The notes below the pieces were generated by a model, which did not search any database, was not told where the DNA came from, and saw only the letters and a list, made by a program, of their open reading frames with translations. Below are positions 6,830 through 13,907 of a stretch of 18,073 bases of DNA, piece after piece (the stretch's first letter is position 1; each line of letters begins with the position of its first letter). Location: assembly GCA_031273775.1 (NCBI GenBank), contig JAISRF010000233.1, positions 1 through 18,073 on the forward strand. Reading direction: 5' to 3'. This DNA is from Oscillospiraceae bacterium. GTDB taxonomy: Bacteria > Bacillota > Clostridia > Oscillospirales > Acutalibacteraceae. Both the position numbers and the translations under genes were made by a program.

Positions 6830-7422
6830 AAAAAAATATCCGCGACATCCATGTTTTGTTCCCCATTATCTTCAAATTTTACGCGCTTGATGTCCGATGG
6901 TTTCCCGTCGCTTTCCCACGACTTTGAAAATTCCCCGTCCGCAAACAGCGCGGCCAGCCCGCTGATTTGTTTCAACCTCAGCAATTCGTCGGCATCCATG
7001 CCGATATTTTTCATAATCCAGTCGTCGCCCAGCCCGGCCTCGGTCAGCTGTTTTACAATATCCACCATGATGTCTATGGAGTGGACGCCGCGGGCGCGGT
7101 TGTGCCGTATGGTACTGGCTATCCGCTCCGACAGCGGCTTATCAATCACAGACACCGGCAAGCAACCGCCCTCACGCTCGGCGATTTCCGGGCAGGTTTT
7201 CATTGCCATATACCGATGAAAACCGTCCACGATTTCATACCGGTCAACATCCGCCATATGGTAGCAGACAATCGGCATGGTGTACCCGTCTTCTAAAATG
7301 GACTTGACCAGCAGCTTCATTTCGGGGGGCGGAACCTTGTTGGGATTGTAGCTGTTCGCCTGTATTTTTTCCATCGGCACATGCCGGATATCGTACACGG
7401 GACTTATAAAATGCTCTCCCAC
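6826..7422 (-). CDS. ibrB: IbrB-like ParB N-terminal-domain protein
   Basis: This is the 198-residue partner of the adjacent IbrA-like protein. It has a ParB/Srx-fold domain: SYNPNKVPPPEMKLLVKSI near residues 18-36, the (V/I)DGFHR box near residue 65, and HNRARGVHSID near 105-115. IbrA/IbrB were named as activators of the immunoglobulin-binding eib genes in E. coli; their biochemical activity is unsettled. GTG 7422 is chosen because the ParB fold begins directly after it and an AAGGCGG site precedes it by seven bases; it overlaps the end of ibrA by 19 bases. Longer in-frame starts up to 7518 would sit deep inside ibrA. The stop lies in a T9 run linking to the HTH frame. Confidence 0.8.
   Translation of the reverse strand: MGEHFISPVYDIRHVPMEKIQANSYNPNKVPPPEMKLLVKSILEDGYTMPIVCYHMADVDRYEIVDGFHRYMAMKTCPEIAEREGGCLPVSVIDKPLSERIASTIRHNRARGVHSIDIMVDIVKQLTEAGLGDDWIMKNIGMDADELLRLKQISGLAALFADGEFSKSWESDGKPSDIKRVKFEDNGEQNMDVADIFF
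6828..6836 (-). other. T9 homopolymer, candidate frameshift or transcriptional slippage site
   Basis: On the minus strand ibrB ends GAT ATT TTT TTT TAA. The tandem codons TTT TTT preceded by T form an X-XXY-YYZ type heptamer (all T), with the stop codon next. A -1 slip, or one extra T in the mRNA, continues directly into the HTH frame (TTA AGC ACA). Runs of nine A or T are known to provoke RNA polymerase slippage, as in Shigella mxiE. A missed T in the assembly would look the same. Confidence 0.6.
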
Positions 7423-8720
7423 ATTTGAACCGCCTTTCTTTGCTTTTCCAGTTCGTCTTTCGTTTGGCTGAACCCCATATATTTGCAAGAGGTGTCGTTC
7501 TTTAGAATGGTCACGCACATCCGCTTGTAGCTGGGAACCAGCCGGAAATCCTTTGTTCGCACGTCGTCCGGGTATTCCAAAAAGCGCACCAGTTCAAACT
7601 CGCCGCTGTATTTGCGGGGGCTTTGCGGTTTTCCCAGCCGCTCTAACCGCACGCCGGAGTCCAGCAAGTTTTTTACAGTCTGAGCCGGCAGGGCGCCACC
7701 CTTTTTCAGCCAATAATCCAGTGAAACCGCAAATTTCCGCCTGTAAATATTGCCGGTTTGTTTAGGGAGCGTATTGAGCAGAAACCGGGTGTAGCTTTTC
7801 CAGCTGTGCCCCGGGGGAAGCGAAACCGCCTTGTAGCCCATGGCTTTGGTGCCGCCGTAAAGCGCCCCGAAATTCGCCCCGTTCACCCGACCTATCAACT
7901 TCCCCCAGGTGTTGGGCTCAATGGCGCGGTATAGCTTTAGGGTGTCGACGCCGCAAATATGGAACGGGTTGGCCACCCGCATATCCGCAAGAGTGACGCC
8001 GGCCAGGTAATACAAATCGTACAAGCGGTTATAATCGAAACCGAATTTGTGGTTGGCGATCCAGACATCCTCCAGCGACCAGTCGTAAATTGGGTAAAAG
8101 TTGTAAATGTCCGGGAAAATTTCCGTGCTGTAACTGATCCCCTCAAACCCGCCGGCGCCACGGGTTACCGCGTGGTAGCGGTTGAGACTTTCCTGCGCGC
8201 GGATTCCCACCAGCACGGCTGTCCGCGTAGCACCGTTTTTTTCGTGCAACCACTGCCCGAATTTTGTTTGAAAGACATAATCGGACATGCCGGCTTCAAA
8301 AAAGTCAAAGCTGTGGTTGTCGTTATTGATTGCGCCCTTGGGCATCTCCCGCACCCATATGTCACGCTCCAGCGGGTTCCACGGCACCCAGGCGGATTGA
8401 AACATGGATACGCCGCAGGACGCGGAAATGGGCATACACAGGTGATAATAATCAAAGCCAGGATATTTCCCCATGCAACGGTTTACGTAGTCAATGGTAT
8501 ACTGGTAGTTGCCCTCATAATCCAAATGATAAACCGATACCCGCGCGGTCGGCCTGTGCTCCTCTACATACAGGTGAAGCAGTTCAAGCATCAGCCCGGA
8601 ATCTTTGCCGCCGGAAAAAGCCACTACAATATGGTCGAATTTTGAAAAGATAAACGCCACTCGCGTCATGAACGCGTCCAGCACGTTTTGGTCACGAAAA
8701 ACCTTTCCCAAGCGCGCCAT
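7404..8720 (-). CDS. ibrA: IbrA-like PP-loop protein (PAPS reductase family, DUF3440)
   Basis: The 438-residue protein has the PP-loop VVAFSGGKDSGLMLELL near residues 33-49, typical of ATP-pyrophosphatases of the PAPS reductase/DndC group. It then has the IbrA-like text YHLDYEGNYQYTIDYV and a C-terminal DUF3440-type end (TILKNDTSCKYMGFSQTKDE). It probably activates a substrate with ATP; the substrate is unknown. It is encoded next to the ParB-like IbrB with overlapping ends, the standard pairing. The GGAG ribosome site touches the ATG with no spacing; TTG at 8711 (codon 4) has 9-base spacing and could be the true start. It lies 55 bases after tsaD, behind a strong inverted repeat, and may be transcribed as an extension of that operon. 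Confidence 0.87.
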   Translation of the reverse strand: MARLGKVFRDQNVLDAFMTRVAFIFSKFDHIVVAFSGGKDSGLMLELLHLYVEEHRPTARVSVYHLDYEGNYQYTIDYVNRCMGKYPGFDYYHLCMPISASCGVSMFQSAWVPWNPLERDIWVREMPKGAINNDNHSFDFFEAGMSDYVFQTKFGQWLHEKNGATRTAVLVGIRAQESLNRYHAVTRGAGGFEGISYSTEIFPDIYNFYPIYDWSLEDVWIANHKFGFDYNRLYDLYYLAGVTLADMRVANPFHICGVDTLKLYRAIEPNTWGKLIGRVNGANFGALYGGTKAMGYKAVSLPPGHSWKSYTRFLLNTLPKQTGNIYRRKFAVSLDYWLKKGGALPAQTVKNLLDSGVRLERLGKPQSPRKYSGEFELVRFLEYPDDVRTKDFRLVPSYKRMCVTILKNDTSCKYMGFSQTKDELEKQRKAVQMWESIL

Positions 8721-8746
8721 CTCCTTTGTTTTATTTTCTTCGGGTC

Positions 8747-8776
8747 AAATACACCGCTGCTTGCGGCGATGTATTT
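8747..8776. repeat. 30-base inverted repeat between tsaD and ibrA
   Basis: Minus-strand arms AAATACATCGCCGC and GCAGCGGTGTATTT pair over about 13 positions with one G-U and one mismatch, leaving a small CAAG loop. It begins at the last base of the tsaD stop codon. Neither strand has a T-run after it, so it is not a standard terminator; it may act as a processing or attenuation hairpin, a regulator site, or a scar at the edge of the ibr cassette. Confidence 0.7.
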
Positions 8777-9777
8777 CATATCGGCATTGCCGCCAAGGCA
8801 TTTAAACCGGCGTCCGCCGTGACCCCCGCCAAAAATTCATAATAACCCTCGGCGCCCACCATGGCGGCGTTGTCCCCGCACAGTTCGGGAGGCGGGGCAA
8901 AAAACGCGAGCCCGCGCCGCTCACATTCCTCCGGAAACCGCCGGCGAAGCTCGCTGTTGGCGGAAACGCCGCCACAGGCCACCACGGTTTTGCATCCCAA
9001 TTTCCCCGCCGCGGCAAGGGTTTTGTCAATCAGCAGATCACAGACGCGGGCACGGAGCGCGGCTGCCAAGTCGGCTTTGTTTACTTCTTTTCCCATTTGG
9101 GCGGCGTTGTTTATGATATTGAGGCAGGCGGTTTTCAGGCCTGAAAAAGAAAAATCGTAAGGCGCGCCTTCCACCTTTGGACTGGGGAGCGCGTAAGTTG
9201 ATTTGACGCCTGAATCGGCCAGTTTGTCCAGAAAGACTCCGCCGGGGTAGGGTAGCCCCAAAGCACGCGCCGTTTTGTCGAAACATTCGCCCGCCGCGTC
9301 GTCCCGTGTGCGTCCGATGGTACGGAATTCGGTGTAGCCCGGCACTTCGACAATTTGGGTATGGCCGCCTGAAACGGTCAGACAGAGAAAAGGCGGGGTC
9401 AGTTCGGAATGCGCGAGGTAGTTGGCGGCGATATGCGCCTTAATGTGGTGGACGGGGACGAGGGGTTTTGCGGCGGCAAAGGCCAGCCCCTTGGCAAAGT
9501 TCACCCCGCACAGCAACGCGCCGATTAATCCCGGCGCAAAGGTAACCGCCACCGCGTCGATTTCAGCAAGTGAAACGCCCGCCGTGTCCAGCGCCTGCCC
9601 GGTGACGCCGCAGAGCGCTTCCGCGTGGCGGCGGGACGCAATTTCCGGAACCACGCCGCCGTACAGACGGTGTTCCTCCATTTGGCTCGCCACGGTGCTG
9701 CTCAAGGTAAACCGTCCGTCGCGCACCACAGCGGCGGCGGTTTCGTCACAGGAGGTTTCGATGGCCAAAATAAGCAA
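8776..9777 (-). CDS. tsaD: tRNA N6-adenosine threonylcarbamoyltransferase TsaD
   Basis: The 333-residue protein transfers threonylcarbamoyl from the AMP intermediate to A37 of ANN-decoding tRNAs, working with TsaB and TsaE in the cytoplasm. Visible family marks: LILAIETSCDETAAAVV at the start, HHIKAHIAAN (metal-binding HxxxH), the SGGHTQ glycine loop, DDAAGECFDKTAR, GGVSANSELR and CGDNAAMVG near the end. The start is set at TTG 9777, because homologues begin at LILAIETS; it lies 7 bases after the rimI stop, with GGAAAGG 11 bases upstream. ATG at 9816 or 9813 would add 12-13 residues but has no ribosome site. tsaB and tsaE are not in this window. Length is normal (about 335). Confidence 0.95.
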   Translation of the reverse strand: MLILAIETSCDETAAAVVRDGRFTLSSTVASQMEEHRLYGGVVPEIASRRHAEALCGVTGQALDTAGVSLAEIDAVAVTFAPGLIGALLCGVNFAKGLAFAAAKPLVPVHHIKAHIAANYLAHSELTPPFLCLTVSGGHTQIVEVPGYTEFRTIGRTRDDAAGECFDKTARALGLPYPGGVFLDKLADSGVKSTYALPSPKVEGAPYDFSFSGLKTACLNIINNAAQMGKEVNKADLAAALRARVCDLLIDKTLAAAGKLGCKTVVACGGVSANSELRRRFPEECERRGLAFFAPPPELCGDNAAMVGAEGYYEFLAGVTADAGLNALAAMPI

Positions 9778-9784
9778 CGCCGGT

Positions 9785-10309
9785 TCAACCTTTCCAAGTA
9801 TAAATCGCGGCATCATCACCCGGGTTTGAATAAAAACCCGGGCGAATTCCCATAAGCGTGAAGCCTTTTTTTTCATAAAGCGCGCGGGCGGGGGCGTTGG
9901 AAACGCGTGCTTCCAGCGTGACAAAGGCAAGGCGCTTCTTTTTGGCGTACTCCAAAACAGCGCTGACCAGCATACTGCCAATGCCGCGGCGGCGGAAGTC
10001 CGGAGCGGTAGCGAGGTTGCCCATGTACCCTTCGTCCGCGGCAATTTTCAGGCCGATATAACCCGCCAAACACGTATCTGTGACCTGCGCGGGGGCGGAT
10101 TTTATGCCTGCCCTTGCGGTTCTGTCCGCAACCACTCCCCAAAATAGGCAACCATTTTCCAGCTCACTTTGCAGCGCGCTCTCCGTCCACGGTTGCGAAA
10201 AACAGAGCCGCTCCAGACGGGCGACGGCCGGCAGATCGGCGGCTGCAAGAGAGCGGAGGGTGATTCCGCTGTTCATTTTGGCAAACCCACTTTTTGACAA
10301 TTCACACAT
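9785..10309 (-). CDS. rimI: RimI-type ribosomal protein/protein N-acetyltransferase
   Basis: The 174-residue GNAT protein shows the acetyl-CoA loop in ATAPDFRRRGIGSML (about 97-111) and the RALYEKKGF motif near 145. In the RimI group this pattern, with the adjacent tsaD, points to acetylation of an N-terminal residue (bS18 in E. coli). The ATG overlaps the upstream stop as TAATG, so translation is coupled; Met12 is an alternative, closer to the usual N-terminus. It contains a short insertion (RTARAGIKSAPAQVTDT) before the central strand, longer than in typical RimI. Confidence 0.88.
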   Translation of the reverse strand: MCELSKSGFAKMNSGITLRSLAAADLPAVARLERLCFSQPWTESALQSELENGCLFWGVVADRTARAGIKSAPAQVTDTCLAGYIGLKIAADEGYMGNLATAPDFRRRGIGSMLVSAVLEYAKKKRLAFVTLEARVSNAPARALYEKKGFTLMGIRPGFYSNPGDDAAIYTWKG

Positions 10310-10731
10310 TACGCGTGATAAATTAAAAAATTTTTTAATTTTTCCGCCAGCTCGTCACGACATTCACGATATGTATTCAAATCCCCGCCGAAGGGGTCTG
10401 AAACATTTAACACGGTGATTTTTTCAGGAACCGCGCCCAACCGCAGGAGCGCCGCGCGGTGGCTTTCGGTCATGCAGAAGATTCTGTCCGCGCGGGTAAG
10501 TTCGTCCCCGCTGATTTGCTTAGGCTTGTGCCCGTCAAGGCTTGCGCCTATCTCCGCCGCGGCAAGGGCGGCGTTTTCGCAGGCCGCGTTCCCGCATACC
10601 GCCAGCCCCGCGCTGTGAGCCTCACAGTCCGGGACAAGTTGTTTTGCGATCGCCGCCGCCATAGGGCTGCGGCAGGTGTTTCCGGTACACACAAACAAAA
10701 ACATCGGCATTCGGCATTTGGCATTCAGCAT
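10309..10731 (-). CDS. Low molecular weight protein phosphatase, YwlE-like (probable protein-arginine phosphatase)
   Basis: The 140-residue protein has the P-loop VCTGNTCRSP (C-x5-R-S) near residues 14-23 and a catalytic-type Asp in VSDPFGG near residue 110. The Thr in CTGNTCRS matches YwlE, where that Thr favours phospho-arginine over phospho-tyrosine, so it may reverse McsB-type arginine phosphorylation. It could also be an ordinary tyrosine phosphatase. The first ATG overlaps the amidase stop as TAATG. Homologues usually begin only two or three residues before the FLFVCTGN strand, so ATG 10710 or 10704 may be the true start; these three ATGs lie in a small run of AATGCC repeats. Confidence 0.87.
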   Translation of the reverse strand: MLNAKCRMPMFLFVCTGNTCRSPMAAAIAKQLVPDCEAHSAGLAVCGNAACENAALAAAEIGASLDGHKPKQISGDELTRADRIFCMTESHRAALLRLGAVPEKITVLNVSDPFGGDLNTYRECRDELAEKLKNFLIYHA

Positions 10732-13700
10732 TAACTTTTCACCCAGTTAAAGTAATTTTTAATCCCGTCCACAATTCTTTGGGCGGTTTCATCGTTTTTA
10801 TTTATCATAATGTCTGAGTCTAAGTTGTTGTCTATAAAGCCGTTTTCCGTTAAAACGCAGGGACAATCGGAAACGCGGGTCACAAAAAACGGGTAATATT
10901 CCTTGCCTTGACTGACATTCCGGTCGGGGGTAAAGGTCTTCACACATTCCGTCCGTATGTAATTGGCAAGTGGTTTGGCAAAGGGGTAAAAATACCAGTT
11001 TTCATAGCCGCGCGCCGTGGTGCTGGCGGCGTTGCGGTGAATCGAGATGAAAATATCGGGCTTTTCGCGGCGTATCAGGTTGGTGATGCCGGTCAGCGAC
11101 ATAAACACGTCGCTTTCCCGGCGCATGACCACCTCGGCGCCCAGAGCGCGGAGTTTGTCCCGCACCTTCAGGGAGAGCGCGAGCGTACTGGCACTTTCCT
11201 TTCCGCCGACGCCCACCGCCCCGGAATCACTGCCGCCGTGGCCGGGATCCAGCAGAATTTTTGTGCCTTCCAGACGGCCTTCCGGGGTTTGAGCGGGGTT
11301 AAGGAACGTGAACACCAACTGCCCGGCGGCGTTGTAAGACGCGCCCCAACCGTAAAACCGGCCTTCACGCTTTAAGTTAAGACGCAGCACATTCTTGCCG
11401 CCGTCGTTTATCCACTGAGCATCTGAAAATACGGCGCTTTCCTCAAAATCCGGCTTGCCCTGTGTACTGTCGGCGTACAGGAAAGTAATGTCCAAATACG
11501 TGTAGGTCAGGCTGGAAACACTGTAATTGGGTGAACCGGACTGGTAAGGATTGGCGTAATTCTGGGGGTTGAGCTGGACGGTAAAGGGCGCTTTCCAGCG
11601 CACGTCAAAGGTGACCGCCGTGTGCCGGCCGGTATTTTCCTGTTTGTTGAAGGTAATGGAATTCGCGCCGGGTAGTGTGCCGTTATAAACCTTGAACACC
11701 GCGCCGGCATTCGCGTTGTCGCTTTCAAGCATCCGGTAGCCGGAGCGCATAAGCTTAAACCGGTCTTCGCCGATTTGCTGCCAGTCGGCGGAGCAAAAGT
11801 CCACCGTGCCTTTTGGAACGTAGTTGAGGGTGGGGCGGGAATTGGCATCGTTGCGGTTTTCCTGAAGCTGTCCCTGCTCCTTAATCACCTCTAAAATCAA
11901 GCCGTTTTCGCCGATTCCGGGGTCAGGTGAGGGTGCCGGGGCAACGGGAGAAGCCTTGTTTACGGTGACGGTTCCGCCGTTTTTGGTTCCGGTCACGCCG
12001 TTGTAGGCAGCGGTGAACTTTACCTGACCTAAGTTCTGCGCCTTGTCGGTTTCGGCGGGCAGGTCAAAGCTACCGATAAAGGTGACGAAATCGGACAGCG
12101 GGTTTATTTTATTGGCGTCGTCGGATTGCTTTTCCTGGGTGTTGATGAGGGAATCGGCGGCTTTCAGGCTGATTGTTTTGCCGTTCAGAGCGGCGGTGAC
12201 GGTTGCCCCGCGCAGGGCGGAGCAGCTTACCTGAAAGGGGAATCCGCCCGAAAGGTTCACGGCGGCGGCCGGCACCACATCCCCGCGCAAAACCGCGAAG
12301 TTGTACGTCACGTTAAAGACGGTTTGCTTGCTCTTGTGCGCAAAGGTAAAGGTGTTCACGCCGGGGTTCAGAGAAAGATTGACGGAAAAGTAGCCGTTTT
12401 GAGCCCGCTCCACCGGGCTGCCGTTGAGCGTTAAGGGAAAGTTGGGGTCACTGCCGCCAGTGACGGTGAATTTAGATTCGCCGGTGGTAAAGGTCGTTTT
12501 TTCCGGGGAGGAAATGACAAGGTTCCGTAAAATGTCCCCGTCCGCGATTTCGCCCTCCAAATATTTCACAAGAGCGGTGGTGTTTACGCTTTTTTGCAGC
12601 CAGGAAAGGGAATAAAACACACTGCCGGAAAGCTGTTTGTTTTTGGCGGCCATTAGCTGCTTGATCAGCTGGTCGGGATTCTTGAAGCCGTTTTCCTCCT
12701 TATACAGCTTATCCGCGGCGTGGGAAAGGTACACGGGCGCGCCCGCGGTTTCGGCGACCGCCGCCCACCACGCGGCCACCCTTTCAAAAGGCAGGGCGGA
12801 ATCTTCCGTGGAGGTATACGCCTTTACCACGGCGCAATCCGCTATTTTGCCGGTGAGCCACCCGGCGGTATCGGCAAAGCCGTCCGATTTTGCCGTAAAG
12901 CCCGATGCCTCAATCCCATTAGCATCGCGCGGTTTTGTGTCCCAAACCGGGTCGGCAATCAGCCCTACATAAAGGCTTTTGCCTAAACCGCGCACCGCGC
13001 CGGACAGGCGGGACACAGCCGCGGTTACACATTCGGTTTTGTATGCGTCCACACCCATCCCGCCGGCTTTCAGATAATCGGCATAGGAAAAGTCGGTGCT
13101 GTTATAATAGTAGCCGTCGAAGAACACGCCGTCGATCAGATAAGCGGAGGCAAAATCGGCGAGCCGGGAGGCGCGTTCGGAAAGCGCGGACGCGTCGGCG
13201 GGGTTCAGTGGCGTTCCGTCCGCGTTTTCAAGTGCGTTGACCACAGCGTAAACGTACAGGTTCTCCGCTTTCGCGGCCCGGAGGATGTCCGAGAAAAGGT
13301 CGTAATCGAACAGTCGGGCGGTATAAAGCGAGGAACTCTGAAAAATCGCCTTCCCTTCGGTTGAAACGGGCACAAGCAGGGTGTTAAAACCGTATTCGAC
13401 CGCGGCGTTTATGCCTTTTTCAACGTCCGCGCGGGCGGTATCGGGGTTCTGGACAGAATAATCCGTGCCGGGTACCAGCCATCCTCCGCGAACGGTGTCC
13501 GGGCGGGAAAAAGGTACGTATGTATCCGCGTCCCCGCTGTCACCGGCCGCGCTGGCGAAAGAGGGCTGGCCGGCGGAATCCGGGGCGGTCACGTTCAAAA
13601 CGCCCGATTCGGTTTGCGAGCTGTCCGAAACCGGCGGGGTGAATAGCATGGCAAAGAAGGAGGAAATCGCCTTTGAGCGGCCCTCCAGCGTGACGGCGGA

Positions 13701-13826
13701 TATGGCAATCGCCAAAATCAGCGCGAGCGAAACGGCGGTTATCAGGACGGATTTTTTGCCCCACCATCTGCCTGGTCGGATACCCTTTAGGTGGGAATGT
13801 CGGGAATCTTGACGCGGATGAAACAT
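10731..13826 (-). CDS. Membrane-anchored fusion: GHL10-like barrel plus N-acetylmuramoyl-L-alanine amidase_3
   Basis: This 1031-residue protein has a basic cytoplasmic start, one membrane helix near 26-45, and a Ser/Ala-rich linker. A glycoside-hydrolase-like TIM barrel follows (about 112-430; RGGWLVPGTDYS, then LIDGVFFDGYYY), then beta-rich Ig-like regions (about 440-640), a unique beta-rich domain (about 680-850) and an Amidase_3 domain (852-1031). The amidase keeps H863 in DPGHGG, E877 in GGKES, H930 in SIHRNA and E994 in LTENGFID, so Zn binding and catalysis look intact; it should cut the MurNAc-L-Ala bond of peptidoglycan. The barrel reads FFDGY where GHL10 enzymes have HFDDY, so it may bind rather than cut. 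GAGGTG six bases before the ATG supports the start. It is coupled to ywlE by TAATG. Confidence 0.88.
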   Translation of the reverse strand: MFHPRQDSRHSHLKGIRPGRWWGKKSVLITAVSLALILAIAISAVTLEGRSKAISSFFAMLFTPPVSDSSQTESGVLNVTAPDSAGQPSFASAAGDSGDADTYVPFSRPDTVRGGWLVPGTDYSVQNPDTARADVEKGINAAVEYGFNTLLVPVSTEGKAIFQSSSLYTARLFDYDLFSDILRAAKAENLYVYAVVNALENADGTPLNPADASALSERASRLADFASAYLIDGVFFDGYYYNSTDFSYADYLKAGGMGVDAYKTECVTAAVSRLSGAVRGLGKSLYVGLIADPVWDTKPRDANGIEASGFTAKSDGFADTAGWLTGKIADCAVVKAYTSTEDSALPFERVAAWWAAVAETAGAPVYLSHAADKLYKEENGFKNPDQLIKQLMAAKNKQLSGSVFYSLSWLQKSVNTTALVKYLEGEIADGDILRNLVISSPEKTTFTTGESKFTVTGGSDPNFPLTLNGSPVERAQNGYFSVNLSLNPGVNTFTFAHKSKQTVFNVTYNFAVLRGDVVPAAAVNLSGGFPFQVSCSALRGATVTAALNGKTISLKAADSLINTQEKQSDDANKINPLSDFVTFIGSFDLPAETDKAQNLGQVKFTAAYNGVTGTKNGGTVTVNKASPVAPAPSPDPGIGENGLILEVIKEQGQLQENRNDANSRPTLNYVPKGTVDFCSADWQQIGEDRFKLMRSGYRMLESDNANAGAVFKVYNGTLPGANSITFNKQENTGRHTAVTFDVRWKAPFTVQLNPQNYANPYQSGSPNYSVSSLTYTYLDITFLYADSTQGKPDFEESAVFSDAQWINDGGKNVLRLNLKREGRFYGWGASYNAAGQLVFTFLNPAQTPEGRLEGTKILLDPGHGGSDSGAVGVGGKESASTLALSLKVRDKLRALGAEVVMRRESDVFMSLTGITNLIRREKPDIFISIHRNAASTTARGYENWYFYPFAKPLANYIRTECVKTFTPDRNVSQGKEYYPFFVTRVSDCPCVLTENGFIDNNLDSDIMINKNDETAQRIVDGIKNYFNWVKS

Positions 13827-13885
13827 TGTGTCACCTCATAAAGAATTGAATTCGCGAGGCTCCGACGGCAATTGACCCGCGTTTC

Positions 13886-13907
13886 GGGCGGACATTAAGC
13901 TCCGCCC
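13886..13907. repeat. Palindromic element GGGCGGA-N8-TCCGCCC after the GHL10 gene
   Basis: A perfect 7-bp GC-rich stem with an 8-base loop begins directly after the GHL10 stop (TAG 13910-13908), with CTACA on one flank. Neither side has a T-run. Its form resembles small interspersed GC-rich palindromes common in Clostridia genomes, which is recollection and not a search. It could also slow transcription between the two hydrolase genes. Confidence 0.55.

Noticed and set aside
6289..6927. Plus-strand open frame of 212 codons across the HTH and ibrB ends
   Set aside because: Its Pro/Arg/Cys-rich translation shows no domain, and it is antisense to an HTH and a ParB-like gene.
7423..7518. Longer IbrB starting at 7518
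   Set aside because: It would overlap ibrA by 115 bases and adds residues with no ParB-like character; GTG 7422 fits better.
7959..8645. Long plus-strand open frame (228 codons) opposite ibrA
   Set aside because: It is the complement of a gene with clear family motifs; it has no recognisable domain and is a by-product of codon bias.
9778..10044. N-terminal extension of TsaD by 89 residues to an ATG-like start at 10044
   Set aside because: This part is rimI read in another frame, and TsaD proteins begin at the LILAIETS segment.
10702..10731. AATGCC mini-repeat at the YwlE-like start as a regulatory element
   Set aside because: It is three short imperfect copies, most easily explained by chance around stacked ATG codons.
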